A DNA stretch of 64,000 nucleotides from Microbispora amethystogenes. Its GTDB lineage: Bacteria > Actinomycetota > Actinomycetes > Streptosporangiales > Streptosporangiaceae. Where the stretch lies: positions 107,213 to 171,212 of the forward strand of contig NZ_BOOB01000019.1 of the NCBI RefSeq assembly GCF_016863015.1, written 5' to 3'. Below are positions 44,850-53,518 of the stretch, one piece after another. A model generated the notes under the pieces. That model was not told where the DNA came from. It saw only the letters and a program-made list of their open reading frames with translations, and did no database searches. The translations under genes were made by a program, and so were the position numbers. Every line of letters starts with the position of its first letter. The stretch's first letter is position 1.

Positions 44850-44883
44850 GGTGTTCCGTAAGGGGATCCCCCAACGGAACACC
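44850..44883 (-). terminator. Hairpin downstream of the epoxide hydrolase gene
   Basis: GGTGTTCCGT (44850-44859) pairs perfectly with ACGGAACACC (44874-44883), with an inner GGGGATCCCC dyad forming the top. It lies 31 bases past the hydrolase stop on the minus strand. Confidence 0.65.
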
Positions 44884-44914
44884 CCCCAGCCTGGATCGCG
44901 GCCCAGGTAGGACG

Positions 44915-45856
44915 CTAGGCGTCATCCCGCTTGTCCAGCCATTTGAGAATGGCCTGGTTTGTTTCTTCGGGTTTTTCCTGCTGGATCCAGTGGCCGCAGT
45001 CCAGGCAGACCACTTCCACGTTGGGTACGAACTCTGCCAGGTTTTCCGACCTCGCGACCGGGTCCCGGTCGCCGTAGATCATGAGGGCGGGCTGGTGGAT
45101 GATCGAGTCCACGTCCGCCAGGAGGCGCCAGTTGCGGTCGAGGTTCCTGTACCAGTTGATGCCGCCGGTGAATCCGGATGTTTCGAAGGCGGAGACGAGG
45201 ACGGCCAGTTCGCTGTCGCTCATGATGGGTTCGCCGAGGGGTGTTTGCGCTCTGGCGAGGTTGATCAGTGCCATGCCCGGCTGAGGCTCCGGCGGCGGCT
45301 GGTTCTTCCGGTACAGGTTGCGGAGGAACTGGGCGGTGTTGTCTTCGAATACGGCGTCGGCGACGCCCGGCTGCCGGTTGAAGTGGACGAAGTAGAAGTC
45401 GCCGCCGAGCATGTCCTCCATGAACTCGATCCACGGCTTTTCCCCGCGCTCCTGGTAGGGCAGGCTCAGGTTGATCACCTTGTTCACACGGGTGGGGTGC
45501 AGCAGGGTCAGGCCCCAGACGACGAACGCGCCCCAGTCGTGGCCGATGAAGGTGGCGTCTTGGTATCCGTAGTGGTCCAGGAGCGCGACGAGGTCACCCG
45601 ACAGGTGTTCGATGTCGTAGTCCGTCACCTCGGCCGGGCGGGAGGAGTTGCCGTAGCCGCGCTGGTTCGGGGCGATGACGTGGTAGCCGGCCGCGGCGAG
45701 GGCGGGCATCTGGTGGCGCCAGGTGAAGGCGTGGTCCGGCCAGCCGTGGCAGAGCACGACGGGCCTTCCCGCGTTCTCCCGGCCCGCTTCGAAGACTTCG
45801 AGCTCCACACCGTTGACCGGAATGAGGGTGGGCTTGGGGAAATCGGTTGAGGTCAT
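44915..45856 (-). CDS. Epoxide hydrolase-like alpha/beta hydrolase
   Basis: A 313-aa enzyme. The oxyanion HGWPDHAFTWR, nucleophile Asp in GHDWGAFV, a Tyr in the cap (INWYRNLDRNW), acid Asp in YGDRDPVA and His in DCGHWIQQE give the soluble epoxide hydrolase pattern. The cap Tyr that activates the epoxide separates it from haloalkane dehalogenases. It is transcribed divergently from a WYL-domain regulator across a 62-bp gap that holds a perfect operator, so that regulator very likely controls it. Confidence 0.87.
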   Translation of the reverse strand: MTSTDFPKPTLIPVNGVELEVFEAGRENAGRPVVLCHGWPDHAFTWRHQMPALAAAGYHVIAPNQRGYGNSSRPAEVTDYDIEHLSGDLVALLDHYGYQDATFIGHDWGAFVVWGLTLLHPTRVNKVINLSLPYQERGEKPWIEFMEDMLGGDFYFVHFNRQPGVADAVFEDNTAQFLRNLYRKNQPPPEPQPGMALINLARAQTPLGEPIMSDSELAVLVSAFETSGFTGGINWYRNLDRNWRLLADVDSIIHQPALMIYGDRDPVARSENLAEFVPNVEVVCLDCGHWIQQEKPEETNQAILKWLDKRDDA

Positions 45857-45874
45857 GGCGCCATCCTGACGCCG

Positions 45875-45899
45875 AAACCGGTCACCTCATGACCGGTTT
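45875..45899. promoter_or_regulatory. Perfect operator between the epoxide hydrolase and the WYL regulator
   Basis: AAACCGGTCA and TGACCGGTTT form a perfect 10-bp inverted repeat with a 5-bp spacer, centred in the divergent promoter region, 20 bp from each start codon. Confidence 0.7.
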
Positions 45900-45918
45900 G
45901 TGTGGGAGTTTTGTGGGC

Positions 45919-46866
45919 GTGCGAACCGACCGGCTGGTGGCCGTCCTCCTCATGCTGCAACGGCGCGAGCAGGTGACAGCGGCAGAGGTCGCCCGGGAGC
46001 TGGAGGTCTCCGAGCGCACCGCCCGCCGCGACCTCGACGCCCTGGCCATGGCCGGGGTGCCCGTGTACTCCACGCAAGGACGGGGCGGCGGCTGGCGCCT
46101 GGTGGGCGGCGCCCGGACCGACCTGTCCGGGTTGACCGCGGGTGAGGCCCGCGCCCTGTTCCTGGTCGCCGGCCCGGCCTCGGCCGCGACCCCGGCCGTG
46201 AAAGCAGCCCTGCGCAAACTCGTCCAAGCCCTGCCGGAACCCTTCCGCGCCCAAGCCGAAGCAGCAGCATCATCCTTGGTCATGGACCCGCGACGATGGG
46301 GGTCGAGCCGGGTCGAGCACCGACCACCTCGCTTCCTCGACGACCTCCAGGACGCGGTGATCCGCGGCGTCCAGGTGCGGCTCGGCTATGTCGACAGCAA
46401 AGGCGCCGAAACCGAGAGGACCGTCCACCCGCTGGGCATCGTCGCCAAAGGCCCGGCGTGGTATCTCGTCTCCCACACCGAAACCGGCCGACGGACCTTC
46501 CGGATCGACCGCGTGACATCCGCCGACCCGACCGGCGATCCCGTGCACCGGCCCGAGGACTTCGACCTCGCCGAGAGCTGGCGCGAGATCGCCGACGAGA
46601 TCGACCGCAAACGAACACCTCTGGAGGTCCAGGCCGTCTGCGCGCCCCACGCCATAGGCATTCTCCGGATCGGGTACGGCGACCGACTCGAAGTCGGAGG
46701 CACCACGACCGACGGACGCATCGACGTCGTGATCCGCGGCCACGACGACCACACCCTCGCCGGCGAACTCGCCGGGCTGGTCGAATGGCTCGAAGTGACC
46801 GGCCCCCCGGGTGTGCGAGACCACCTGGCCTCGATCGGCAACGCCCTCGTCGAGCGATACAGCTGA
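45919..46866 (+). CDS. DeoR-type HTH / WYL-domain transcriptional regulator
   Basis: A 315-aa protein. An N-terminal winged helix (RTDRLVAVLLMLQRREQVTA, and ELEVSERTARRDLDALAMAG) is followed by a WYL domain (GYVDSKGAE, VHPLGIVAKGPAWYLVSHTE and RTFRIDRV) and a C-terminal WCX-like extension. WYL domains bind nucleotides or nucleic acid and switch the regulator. A GTG at 45919 (or 45913, with GGGAG upstream) is preferred to the long open frame that overlaps the hydrolase start. It is divergent from the epoxide hydrolase and probably autoregulated through the operator between them. Confidence 0.87.
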   Translation: MRTDRLVAVLLMLQRREQVTAAEVARELEVSERTARRDLDALAMAGVPVYSTQGRGGGWRLVGGARTDLSGLTAGEARALFLVAGPASAATPAVKAALRKLVQALPEPFRAQAEAAASSLVMDPRRWGSSRVEHRPPRFLDDLQDAVIRGVQVRLGYVDSKGAETERTVHPLGIVAKGPAWYLVSHTETGRRTFRIDRVTSADPTGDPVHRPEDFDLAESWREIADEIDRKRTPLEVQAVCAPHAIGILRIGYGDRLEVGGTTTDGRIDVVIRGHDDHTLAGELAGLVEWLEVTGPPGVRDHLASIGNALVERYS

Positions 46867-47131
46867 CGCCGGCACGGGCGCTCAGGCCACGTGCTGAGCA
46901 TGCTCGACGAGCATGATTCGATCGCGGGAAGGTACTGCCGATCGCCTCTCCGTCATCTTCCTGCGATGCCTACGCTTCAGCGAAGCGCAGGTACGCCGAC
47001 GCGACCTGCAGCTGTCGCACTTCTCGGACCGTGCACCAGTGGAGATCTTCACGCTTCTTGAAGCGGACAAGACGGAGTTTCGAGAGCACAGTTCTGGTGA
47101 ACAACGTGGGTTCGTCTGTTCTGGCAGACGG

Positions 47132-47746
47132 TCATGACGTCGGCGGGTCCGTCGGCCTGGCTCGCTGAGGGTGGATCGTCTCGTGCCGGGCCAGCATCAC
47201 CACGTACTCGGCGATCTTCCGGGTGCGCGTCTCGGCTCGCTTGACGGCATTGACCCGGCTGATGAGAGCGAAGCGGTTGGTCTTGGTGAGCACCTCGAAC
47301 ATGGCCTGCGCCGCTGGGTCGGCGCCGATCGCGGCTCGCAGGTCGGCCGGGACCTCCGCTTCCGACGGCGGTGCATAGGCGGCCGTCCACCGCCCGTCGG
47401 CCTTCGCGGCTTCCACCGCGGCACGGCCAGCGGGCAGCATCAGGCCGGCCGCCTCCAACCGGTCCACGTTGGCGACGTTGCGCTGGGACCAGATACTGCG
47501 GGACCGGCGCGGGGTGAACCGCCTCCAGGAACTCTCCTCGTCGCGCTTGCGGGCCTGCCCGTCGATCCAGCCGAAGCACAGTGCCTCATCGACCGCCTGC
47601 TGCCAGGTCAGCATGGTGACAGAGCCGCCCTTCCTGGTCAGGGCGAGCCACACGCCAGGAGAGGCAGTGTGGTTGCCCAGCAGCCACGCGCGCAGCGCCG
47701 AGCTGTCAGCCACGATCAACTCGTCCAGTTCGGTTCCGGTCACCAC
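47132..47746 (-). CDS. YdeI/OmpD-associated family protein
   Basis: A 204-aa cytosolic protein with the YdeI pattern: ADSSALRAWL, SPGVWLALTRKG, EALCFGWIDGQARK, then SWRRFTPRRSRSIWSQRN and the C-terminal LISRVNAVKRAETRTRKIAEYVVML. Homologues are linked to resistance to cationic peptides or polymyxin in E. coli, but the biochemical role is unknown. It is flanked by non-coding or degraded DNA on both sides and appears to be monocistronic. Confidence 0.85.
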   Translation of the reverse strand: MVTGTELDELIVADSSALRAWLLGNHTASPGVWLALTRKGGSVTMLTWQQAVDEALCFGWIDGQARKRDEESSWRRFTPRRSRSIWSQRNVANVDRLEAAGLMLPAGRAAVEAAKADGRWTAAYAPPSEAEVPADLRAAIGADPAAQAMFEVLTKTNRFALISRVNAVKRAETRTRKIAEYVVMLARHETIHPQRARPTDPPTS

Positions 47747-47931
47747 CGCAGGCTAGTACCGCGACCCGGTGTCGCGACTGGTCCGGGTGGCTCGTTGAGC
47801 TGGCGCCGGCGGCTCCGCCACCCTCTACCGGGCCGACCCCGCCGGCTGTGCGGAGGACCCGTCGGCGGTCGCGATGGATTCCCAGATCGACGCGACGCCG
47901 GCGCCGGCCTCGGCGATCGAGACCCCTTCAC

Positions 47932-48031
47932 TCAGATCTCGTCATCATCCTCGGTGCCGTCGGGGTCCGGCAGGTCGCGGAGGGCGCCGGGGGGTGAGGT
48001 CGGGCAGGGCGAAGCTGTAGGTGCCGTGGAC
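47932..48031 (-). pseudogene. C-terminal remnant of an unidentified gene, frameshifted
   Basis: Just after the stop of the HTH-NB-ARC gene the minus strand reads VHGTYSFALPDLTP, then needs one base removed from a run of six C to continue GALRDLPDPDGTEDDDEI and stop at 47932-47934. No start is present. The acidic tail with RDxPDPD recalls the C-terminus of some actinobacterial Tn3-type transposases, but that assignment is tentative. Confidence 0.35.
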
Positions 48032-48033
48032 GC

Positions 48034-50391
48034 CTAGGCCTGGAGCTTGCGGCGCAGGTCGGCGGCGTGGGGGTGGCCGAGACCACGCAGGATCTCGTAC
48101 GCCTCCCGCCAGTGCTCGCGGGCCGTCTCCGGGTCTCCCACGGCCTCGCTCGCGTCGCCGAGGTGGCCGAGCAGCTGGGCCCGCAGGGCCGGGTTGTCCG
48201 TCGTGGCGGTCAGCCGCAGGCCGCGCCGGAAGTGCGGGATCGCGCTCATCGGGTCGCCGAGCCGCTGGTGGAGCACGCCCAGCGTGTCGAGGGTGACCAG
48301 CTCGTTCGGCCGGTCGCCGGCCCGTTGCTGCAGCTCCAGCGCCTGGAGGTGGTACGGCAGGGCCTCCTGGAGGGAGCCGAGCTCCGAGAGGTACCAGCCC
48401 ACGGCGAGGGCGGCCTTGCCCGCCCAGTAGGGGTCGTCGATCTCGGTGAAGAGCGCCAGCGACCGCCCGGCCTGGTCGAGCGCGCGCTCGCCGTCGCCCT
48501 GCAGCCAGTAGACGTAGGACAGCACGAAGCGGTTCTCCGCCTCACCCGCCCGGTCTCCGGCGGCGAGGCTCAGCCGGAGCGCCTCCCGCATGTGGGCGTG
48601 CGCCTCCTCGAACCGGTCGAGCCTGCCGTGCACGGCGCTCAGGAAGCGGTGCGCGTGCGCCGCCGCCGGCCGGTCGGTCATCGCGGTCGCGGCGCGCAGC
48701 GCCACCGCCCACGCCGCCCCCTCGTCGTGCCAGCGCCGCTCGTCGTTCAGGAACGTGTCCAGCGCCCAGCTCAGCTGCCACGCGTGCCGGTGCATCCCCT
48801 CCTCCTCGGCCTGCCGCAGCGCGGCCAGCAGCACCGAGTACTCGGTCTTCAGCCACTCCACGGCGGCCGTGAGGTCGAGCACCGGCTTCGGCTCGGAGCC
48901 GTCCACGGGCGTGCCGAGAGCCATCGGAATGGGCGCGCGCACCGGGTTCAGCACGAGCTCGGCGTGATAGGCGGTGTGCGTGTAGTGGTCGAGCAGCCGG
49001 GTCAGCGCCGCCTGCCGACCGGCCTCGGACTCCTCGGCCCGGACGCGCTCGGCGGCGTACGCGTGCAGCAGGTCGTGCATCCGGTAGCGGCCGGGCGCGT
49101 GTTCCACGACCATGCTGGCGTCGGTGAGCTCGGCCAGCGTACGCCGGACCTCGGGCAGCGCCCGGCCGGCCAGAGCGGCGGCGGCCGCGAGCGCGATGTC
49201 GGCGCCTGCGACGAGCCCGAGCAGCCGGAACAGCCGTGCGGCGTCCCGGCTGAGCGCGTCGTAGGACCAGGAGAAGACGGCGTCGATCTCCAGCGCGGCG
49301 ATCCGGCCACGGGGATTGCGCAGCTCGGTGGCGATCGCCTCGGGCGGGAACCCGGTCAGCTGCGCCCGCGCGCCGACCAGGGCCAGCGCCAGCGGGAGCC
49401 GTCCGCACGCGGCCGCGATCGCGGCCACCGCGTCGCCGCCCTCCGCGGCCGGGGCGAGCCGGCGGCCGAGGAGCTCGACCGCCTCCGGGAGGTCCGGGAC
49501 GTCGAGCGTCAGCGCCGTGGCGCCGGTCTCCGCCACCAGTCCGGTGAGCCGCCGGCGGCTGGTGACGATCGTACGGGCGGCGGGGCCGGCCGGCAGCAGG
49601 GGCAGGACCTGCTCGGCGTCGCGGGCGTTGTCGAGCACGACGAGCAGGGCGCGCCCGGCGGAGTGGCTGCGGTAGAGCGCCACCAGTGCCGTGAGGCCGG
49701 ACGGAACGCGGTCGAGCGGCACCCCGAGCGCGTCGAGGAACCCGCGGATCACCTCCGCCGGCTCCATCGCGTCGTGGCGGGAGAAGCCGCGCAGGTCCAC
49801 GTACAGCCGGCCGTCCGGGAAGCGCGGCGCGGCCCGATGAGACCAGTGGACGGCGAGGGACGTCTTGCCCACCCCGGCGGGGCCGGAGACGGCGACCACC
49901 GCGGACGTGGCCGCGTCGAGCACGCGCAGCGCCTCGGCCCGGCCGGTGAAGCCGTCGACGTCGGAGGGCAGCTGCTCGGGCACCGGCGGCCGTCCGGCCT
50001 CGCGCCGCCCGGCCCCGGGTTCCCCGGTTTCCGGCTGCGCGCTGTCCGGTCTCGAGGCCTCGGGCTGTTCGGTGAAGGGCCGCGCCGCGGCGGACAGTGC
50101 GGCCTCGCGCTGCCCAGCGTCGGGTTGTCCGGTGTCCGGCTGCCCGGCCTTCGGACGCGGAGTCTCGGGCTGCGGGGCCCCGGGTTGCGCGGCGAGCTGG
50201 AAGGCGGCCCGGTCCTCCGGAGACAGGTCGAGGGCGTCGGCGAGCATCCGGACGGTGCCGGCACGGGGCACCGGGACCCGGCCCGACTCGATCTCCCGGA
50301 TCTGCCGCTCGCTGACGCCGGACAGCGCGGCCAGCTCCTCCTGGGTGAGCATCGCCCGGATACGCAGGCCACGCAGCATGCCGCCGAACAT
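48034..50391 (-). CDS. HTH-NB-ARC-TPR (STAND) regulator
   Basis: A 785-aa protein. An XRE-type helix-turn-helix (LTQEELAALSGVSERQIREIE at about 15-35) is joined by a Gln/Pro/Gly-rich repetitive linker (QPxTGQPDAGQ-like, about 70-135) to an NB-ARC ATPase with Walker A SGPAGVGKTSLA, Walker B LLVVLDNA and sensor TSRRRL. A winged-helix region follows, then C-terminal tetratricopeptide repeats from about 560. Such proteins are ATP-dependent switches for secondary metabolism. AGGGAG precedes the ATG. It is divergent from a SARP-NB-ARC gene with the same ATPase type. Confidence 0.88.
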   Translation of the reverse strand: MFGGMLRGLRIRAMLTQEELAALSGVSERQIREIESGRVPVPRAGTVRMLADALDLSPEDRAAFQLAAQPGAPQPETPRPKAGQPDTGQPDAGQREAALSAAARPFTEQPEASRPDSAQPETGEPGAGRREAGRPPVPEQLPSDVDGFTGRAEALRVLDAATSAVVAVSGPAGVGKTSLAVHWSHRAAPRFPDGRLYVDLRGFSRHDAMEPAEVIRGFLDALGVPLDRVPSGLTALVALYRSHSAGRALLVVLDNARDAEQVLPLLPAGPAARTIVTSRRRLTGLVAETGATALTLDVPDLPEAVELLGRRLAPAAEGGDAVAAIAAACGRLPLALALVGARAQLTGFPPEAIATELRNPRGRIAALEIDAVFSWSYDALSRDAARLFRLLGLVAGADIALAAAAALAGRALPEVRRTLAELTDASMVVEHAPGRYRMHDLLHAYAAERVRAEESEAGRQAALTRLLDHYTHTAYHAELVLNPVRAPIPMALGTPVDGSEPKPVLDLTAAVEWLKTEYSVLLAALRQAEEEGMHRHAWQLSWALDTFLNDERRWHDEGAAWAVALRAATAMTDRPAAAHAHRFLSAVHGRLDRFEEAHAHMREALRLSLAAGDRAGEAENRFVLSYVYWLQGDGERALDQAGRSLALFTEIDDPYWAGKAALAVGWYLSELGSLQEALPYHLQALELQQRAGDRPNELVTLDTLGVLHQRLGDPMSAIPHFRRGLRLTATTDNPALRAQLLGHLGDASEAVGDPETAREHWREAYEILRGLGHPHAADLRRKLQA

Positions 50392-50622
50392 CGACTCCCT
50401 TCCGTCGGCCCACGGTTTTCGATCACGTTCGCGCGGACGGCAGCTTAACCGCCGGTCAACCGCCGGTCGAGCGCCTGCCGCCGGGGCCGCCGCCGCTGGT
50501 TGGCTGGAGGGGCCTCACCGGCCCTGACAGAGCCGGGACGCTCCGGGTCGGCGCTCGCGACGGGGGCAGCGCTGACATCCACCGGACGGCGGAGCCGCCG
50601 GGGCTTCGGGGACGCCGGCGGG

Positions 50623-50667
50623 ACGGGAGGGACGGGAGGAACGGGAGGAACGGGAGGAACACGCCGG
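50623..50667. repeat. 9-bp tandem repeat between two divergent regulators
   Basis: Five copies of ACGGGAGG(G/A) in a row. They lie 18 bp before the SARP gene start, in its leader or promoter. Each copy contains GGGAGG, which resembles a ribosome binding site. Confidence 0.8.
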
Positions 50668-50684
50668 AGGCTTCGCCGATCGCG

Positions 50685-52868
50685 ATGACCGATGTCACGG
50701 GGGTGATGGTGTTCGAGTTCGACGTTCTCGGGCCGCTGCGGATGAGCCGTGACGGAGTCCCCGTCAGGCTGGGCGCGGCGATGCCGCGCCGCCTGCTCGC
50801 GACCCTGCTGTGCACGCCGGGCAGGCCGGTGGCGGTGCCGGCGCTGGTCGAGGCCCTCTGGGGCGACGATCCGCCGCCCAGCGCGCACAAGACGCTGCAG
50901 ATCTACGTGCTGCGGCTCAGGCGGGCGTTGGGTGATCGCGACCGCGTCGTCCACGGCCCCGGTGGTTACACCGCCGCCGTCTCGCCGCCGGAGCTCGACG
51001 CCCTGCGGTTCCGCGAGCTGACGGCGGCCGGGCGGGCCGCGCGGAGGAACGCGGACCCGGCGAAGGCGGGCGCGCTGTTCCGGCGGGCGCTCGGCCTGTG
51101 GCGGGGGCCCGCCTTCGCCGACTCCGGAGACGGGACGCTCGTGGCCGACGAGGCGCGGCGGCTGGAGGAGGAGCGGCTCCTGACCTGCGAGGAACTGGCC
51201 GTGGCCGACCTGACGTGCGGCCGCCACGCGGAACTGGTCACCGGCCTGACCGAGATGGCCGAGCTGCATCCGTACCGGGAACGGCTGCACGCCTGTCTCA
51301 TGCTGGCCCTCTCCCGCGCCGGGCGCCAGGCCGAGGCCCTGCGGGTCTACCAGCGGGTGCGCGCCATGCTCGGCGAGGAACTCGGCGTGGAACCCGGCCA
51401 CACGCTGCGGCGGGTGCACGAGGCGGTCCTGCGGGGCGACACCGGCGATGACGGCGGTGATCACCGTGACGCTCACCGTGACGATCGGCGCGGTGATCGG
51501 CGCGGTGATCGGCCTGGTGATAACGGTGGCGCGTCCGGCTCGGTGGCCGGCCTGCTTCTCGGCCCCGAGGAGCAGGCGTACGGGGAAAGCGCGGCCGTCC
51601 TGTCCGCCCGCCGTACGGACGTGGCGGACCAGGGCGGCGAGGAGGACGCCGGGCCCGTGGTGGCCGCGCCGTGCCAGCTGCCACCGGACATCGGTGACCT
51701 CGTCGGGCGTCACGGGCCGGCCGAATCGCTGCGGTGGTGTCTCACCGGCGCGGGAGACCCGCCCGCGACGCCGGTCGTGGCGCTGTACGGAAGGGCGGGC
51801 GCCGGCAAGACGACGCTCGCGATCCACGTCGCCCACAGCCTGGGGGAGACGTTCGCCGACGGCCGGCTCTACGTCGACCTGCACGGGACCCGCCCGCGAC
51901 CGGCCGACCCGGCCGAGGCGCTGGCGCGTCTCCTGACCGCCCTCGGCGTGGCCGCGCGGTCGGTGCCGGACGGGCTGGAGGAGCGCGGGCGGTTGTTCCG
52001 CGCCGTCCTGGCCGACCGCCGCGTGCTGGTGGTTCTGGACGATGCCGCGAGCGAGGAGCAGGTCAGGCCGCTCCTGCCGGGCGGCCCGGGCTGCGCCGTC
52101 CTGGTGACGAGCAGGCGCAGGCCGGCCGGGCTGAGCGCCCGCGCCGTACGCGTCGACGCGCTCGACCCGGCGTCGGCGGCGACGCTGCTCGGGCGGATCG
52201 CCGGGGCGGAGCGGTTCGCGGCCCGGCCCGGCGTCGCGGCCGAGATCGTCCGCCTCTGCGGTCACCTGCCCCTCGCGGTCCGGATCGCCGGAGAACGGCT
52301 CGCGCAGCGCGAGCACTGGACTCCCGACCACCTGGCCGGCCGCCTGCGGGAGGAGCGGCGGCGCCTGGACGAGCTCGTCGCCGGCGACCTGTCGGTGCGG
52401 GCGAGACTCGACGCCGACTACCGCGGGCTCGACGCGGCCACCAGGCGGGCGCTGCGGATGCTCGGCCTGCTCGACGTCCCCGACTTCACGGCGTGGATGC
52501 TCGCGGCGGCCCTCGGCGTCACCGTGCGCGAGGCCGAGGCGTACGCCGACCTGCTCGTCGACGCCCAGTTGCTGAGCTGTGCGGGCGACGACTCCGACGG
52601 CCGGTTCCGCTACCGCTTCCACGACTTCGTACGGGCCTACGCCCGGGAACGCGCCGAACTGGAGGAGACCGACGGCGAACGGGAGAAGGCGGTCACCCGT
52701 GTCCTCGGCGCGCTGCTCGCCAGGGCCGGGACGGCGGAACGCGGCCTGCCGCAACACCCGGCCGCCGCCGTTTCCCGCGCCGCCCCATGCCGTTACGCCG
52801 CCGGCCGAGGGACGGAACCGCCGCTCGTCGCGGACCGGGTCTCATTCAACGGGACAGGCTGCGGATGA
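50685..52868 (+). CDS. SARP-type regulator with NB-ARC domain (AfsR-like, no TPR tail)
   Basis: A 727-aa protein. An OmpR-type winged helix (LGPLRMSRDGVPVRLGAAMP, with LVEALWGDDPP and TLQIYVLRLRRAL) and a bacterial transcriptional activation domain (ELHPYRERLHACLMLALSRA to about 250) make the SARP. A repetitive Asp/Arg/Gly linker (about 255-285) leads to an NB-ARC ATPase (YGRAGAGKTTLA; VLVVLDDA; TSRRRP). The protein stops after the winged-helix part, without the TPR domain of AfsR. ATGs at 50685 and 50706 are both possible. It ends convergently with the signal peptidase gene (23-bp overlap) and is the best candidate activator of the adjacent peptide locus. Confidence 0.87.
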   Translation: MTDVTGVMVFEFDVLGPLRMSRDGVPVRLGAAMPRRLLATLLCTPGRPVAVPALVEALWGDDPPPSAHKTLQIYVLRLRRALGDRDRVVHGPGGYTAAVSPPELDALRFRELTAAGRAARRNADPAKAGALFRRALGLWRGPAFADSGDGTLVADEARRLEEERLLTCEELAVADLTCGRHAELVTGLTEMAELHPYRERLHACLMLALSRAGRQAEALRVYQRVRAMLGEELGVEPGHTLRRVHEAVLRGDTGDDGGDHRDAHRDDRRGDRRGDRPGDNGGASGSVAGLLLGPEEQAYGESAAVLSARRTDVADQGGEEDAGPVVAAPCQLPPDIGDLVGRHGPAESLRWCLTGAGDPPATPVVALYGRAGAGKTTLAIHVAHSLGETFADGRLYVDLHGTRPRPADPAEALARLLTALGVAARSVPDGLEERGRLFRAVLADRRVLVVLDDAASEEQVRPLLPGGPGCAVLVTSRRRPAGLSARAVRVDALDPASAATLLGRIAGAERFAARPGVAAEIVRLCGHLPLAVRIAGERLAQREHWTPDHLAGRLREERRRLDELVAGDLSVRARLDADYRGLDAATRRALRMLGLLDVPDFTAWMLAAALGVTVREAEAYADLLVDAQLLSCAGDDSDGRFRYRFHDFVRAYARERAELEETDGEREKAVTRVLGALLARAGTAERGLPQHPAAAVSRAAPCRYAAGRGTEPPLVADRVSFNGTGCG

Positions 52869-53343
52869 CCACGCCGAGCACCTCGTCCATCGGCAGGTAC
52901 CCCCAGTGCCGGGAGTCGTTGCTGACGGGGCCGTCGCCGAGGACCACGAGCCGGCCGGCCGGGACCGACTCGCCCGGCGCGGCGTGCACGCCCGCCGCCA
53001 CCTGGTCGGGCACCGTGTCGCCCGGCACGGCGGCGATCCTCTTGATCAGCCACGACGTCTCGCCCAGCACGGCCGAGCGGCCCGTGCCGCCCGGCAGGCC
53101 CGTGCCGTCCGGCAGGCCCGTGCCGTCCGGCAGGCCGGCGCCGTCCGGCGGGCGGCGCCGGAAGACCACCACCTGGCCGCGCCGCAGCGCCGCGCGCCCG
53201 CCGCGCCGGATCAGCACCCGATCTCCCGGCTGGTACGTCGGAACCATGCTCGTCCCGGCCACCCGTATCACGACGAGGCGGCGCCGGGCGGCGACGACCC
53301 CTGCCGCCACGGCCAGCGACAGCAGAATCACGAAATATCGCAT
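52846..53343 (-). CDS. Signal peptidase I (S26) of the disulfide-peptide locus
   Basis: A 165-aa membrane protease. One TM (3-19), then catalytic Ser32 in VAGTSMVP and Lys101 in WLIKRIAAVPGD, the Ser-Lys dyad of signal peptidase I, and a C-terminal GDGPVSNDSRHWG box. It is small compared with housekeeping enzymes, like those dedicated to one substrate. Residues 66-88 are a slipped repeat (PDGTGL units, from a 15-bp DNA repeat). The ATG at 53343 with GAAGGG upstream is preferred over an upstream frame. It is divergent from the 68-aa precursor gene, whose leader ends in a signal-peptidase site. Confidence 0.85.
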   Translation of the reverse strand: MRYFVILLSLAVAAGVVAARRRLVVIRVAGTSMVPTYQPGDRVLIRRGGRAALRRGQVVVFRRRPPDGAGLPDGTGLPDGTGLPGGTGRSAVLGETSWLIKRIAAVPGDTVPDQVAAGVHAAPGESVPAGRLVVLGDGPVSNDSRHWGYLPMDEVLGVVIRSLSR

Positions 53344-53518
53344 GATCAACCCTTCGGCCCGGTCGAGCGATCGTGATTCTCGACGGCCGCGGTTGCGCCC
53401 CGGTAGCGCGCCGCCTGCGGCCCGCCGCGCAACCACCCGCAACCGCGGCGAAGGCCGGGCAGAGCATCCTCACAGAGCGGGCGGCCTTCCACGCCCGGAC
53501 CCAGCGAAGGGAAAACGC

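Larger units (their letters stand above)
44116..44914. other. Gene-poor stretch with remnants
   Basis: About 800 bp without an intact gene. It contains the minus-strand remnant at 44319-44670 and the terminator at 44850-44883. The first 200 bp after the small secreted protein hold only shadow frames. It is a likely scar of past insertion or deletion. Confidence 0.5.

Noticed and set aside
46899..46915. Perfect dyad CATGCTCG-A-CGAGCATG after the WYL gene as a terminator
   Set aside because: A one-base loop cannot form a normal hairpin. It may be a protein site, but nothing around it supports a function.
46867..47131. Possible small gene between the WYL regulator and the YdeI-like gene
   Set aside because: Open frames here are short, lack binding sites and read as low-quality protein. 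Treated as non-coding.
50623..50667. CRISPR-like array
   Set aside because: The repeats are 9 bp with no spacers and no cas genes; this is a simple tandem repeat. The same holds for the arrays at 9289, 10582 and 58621.
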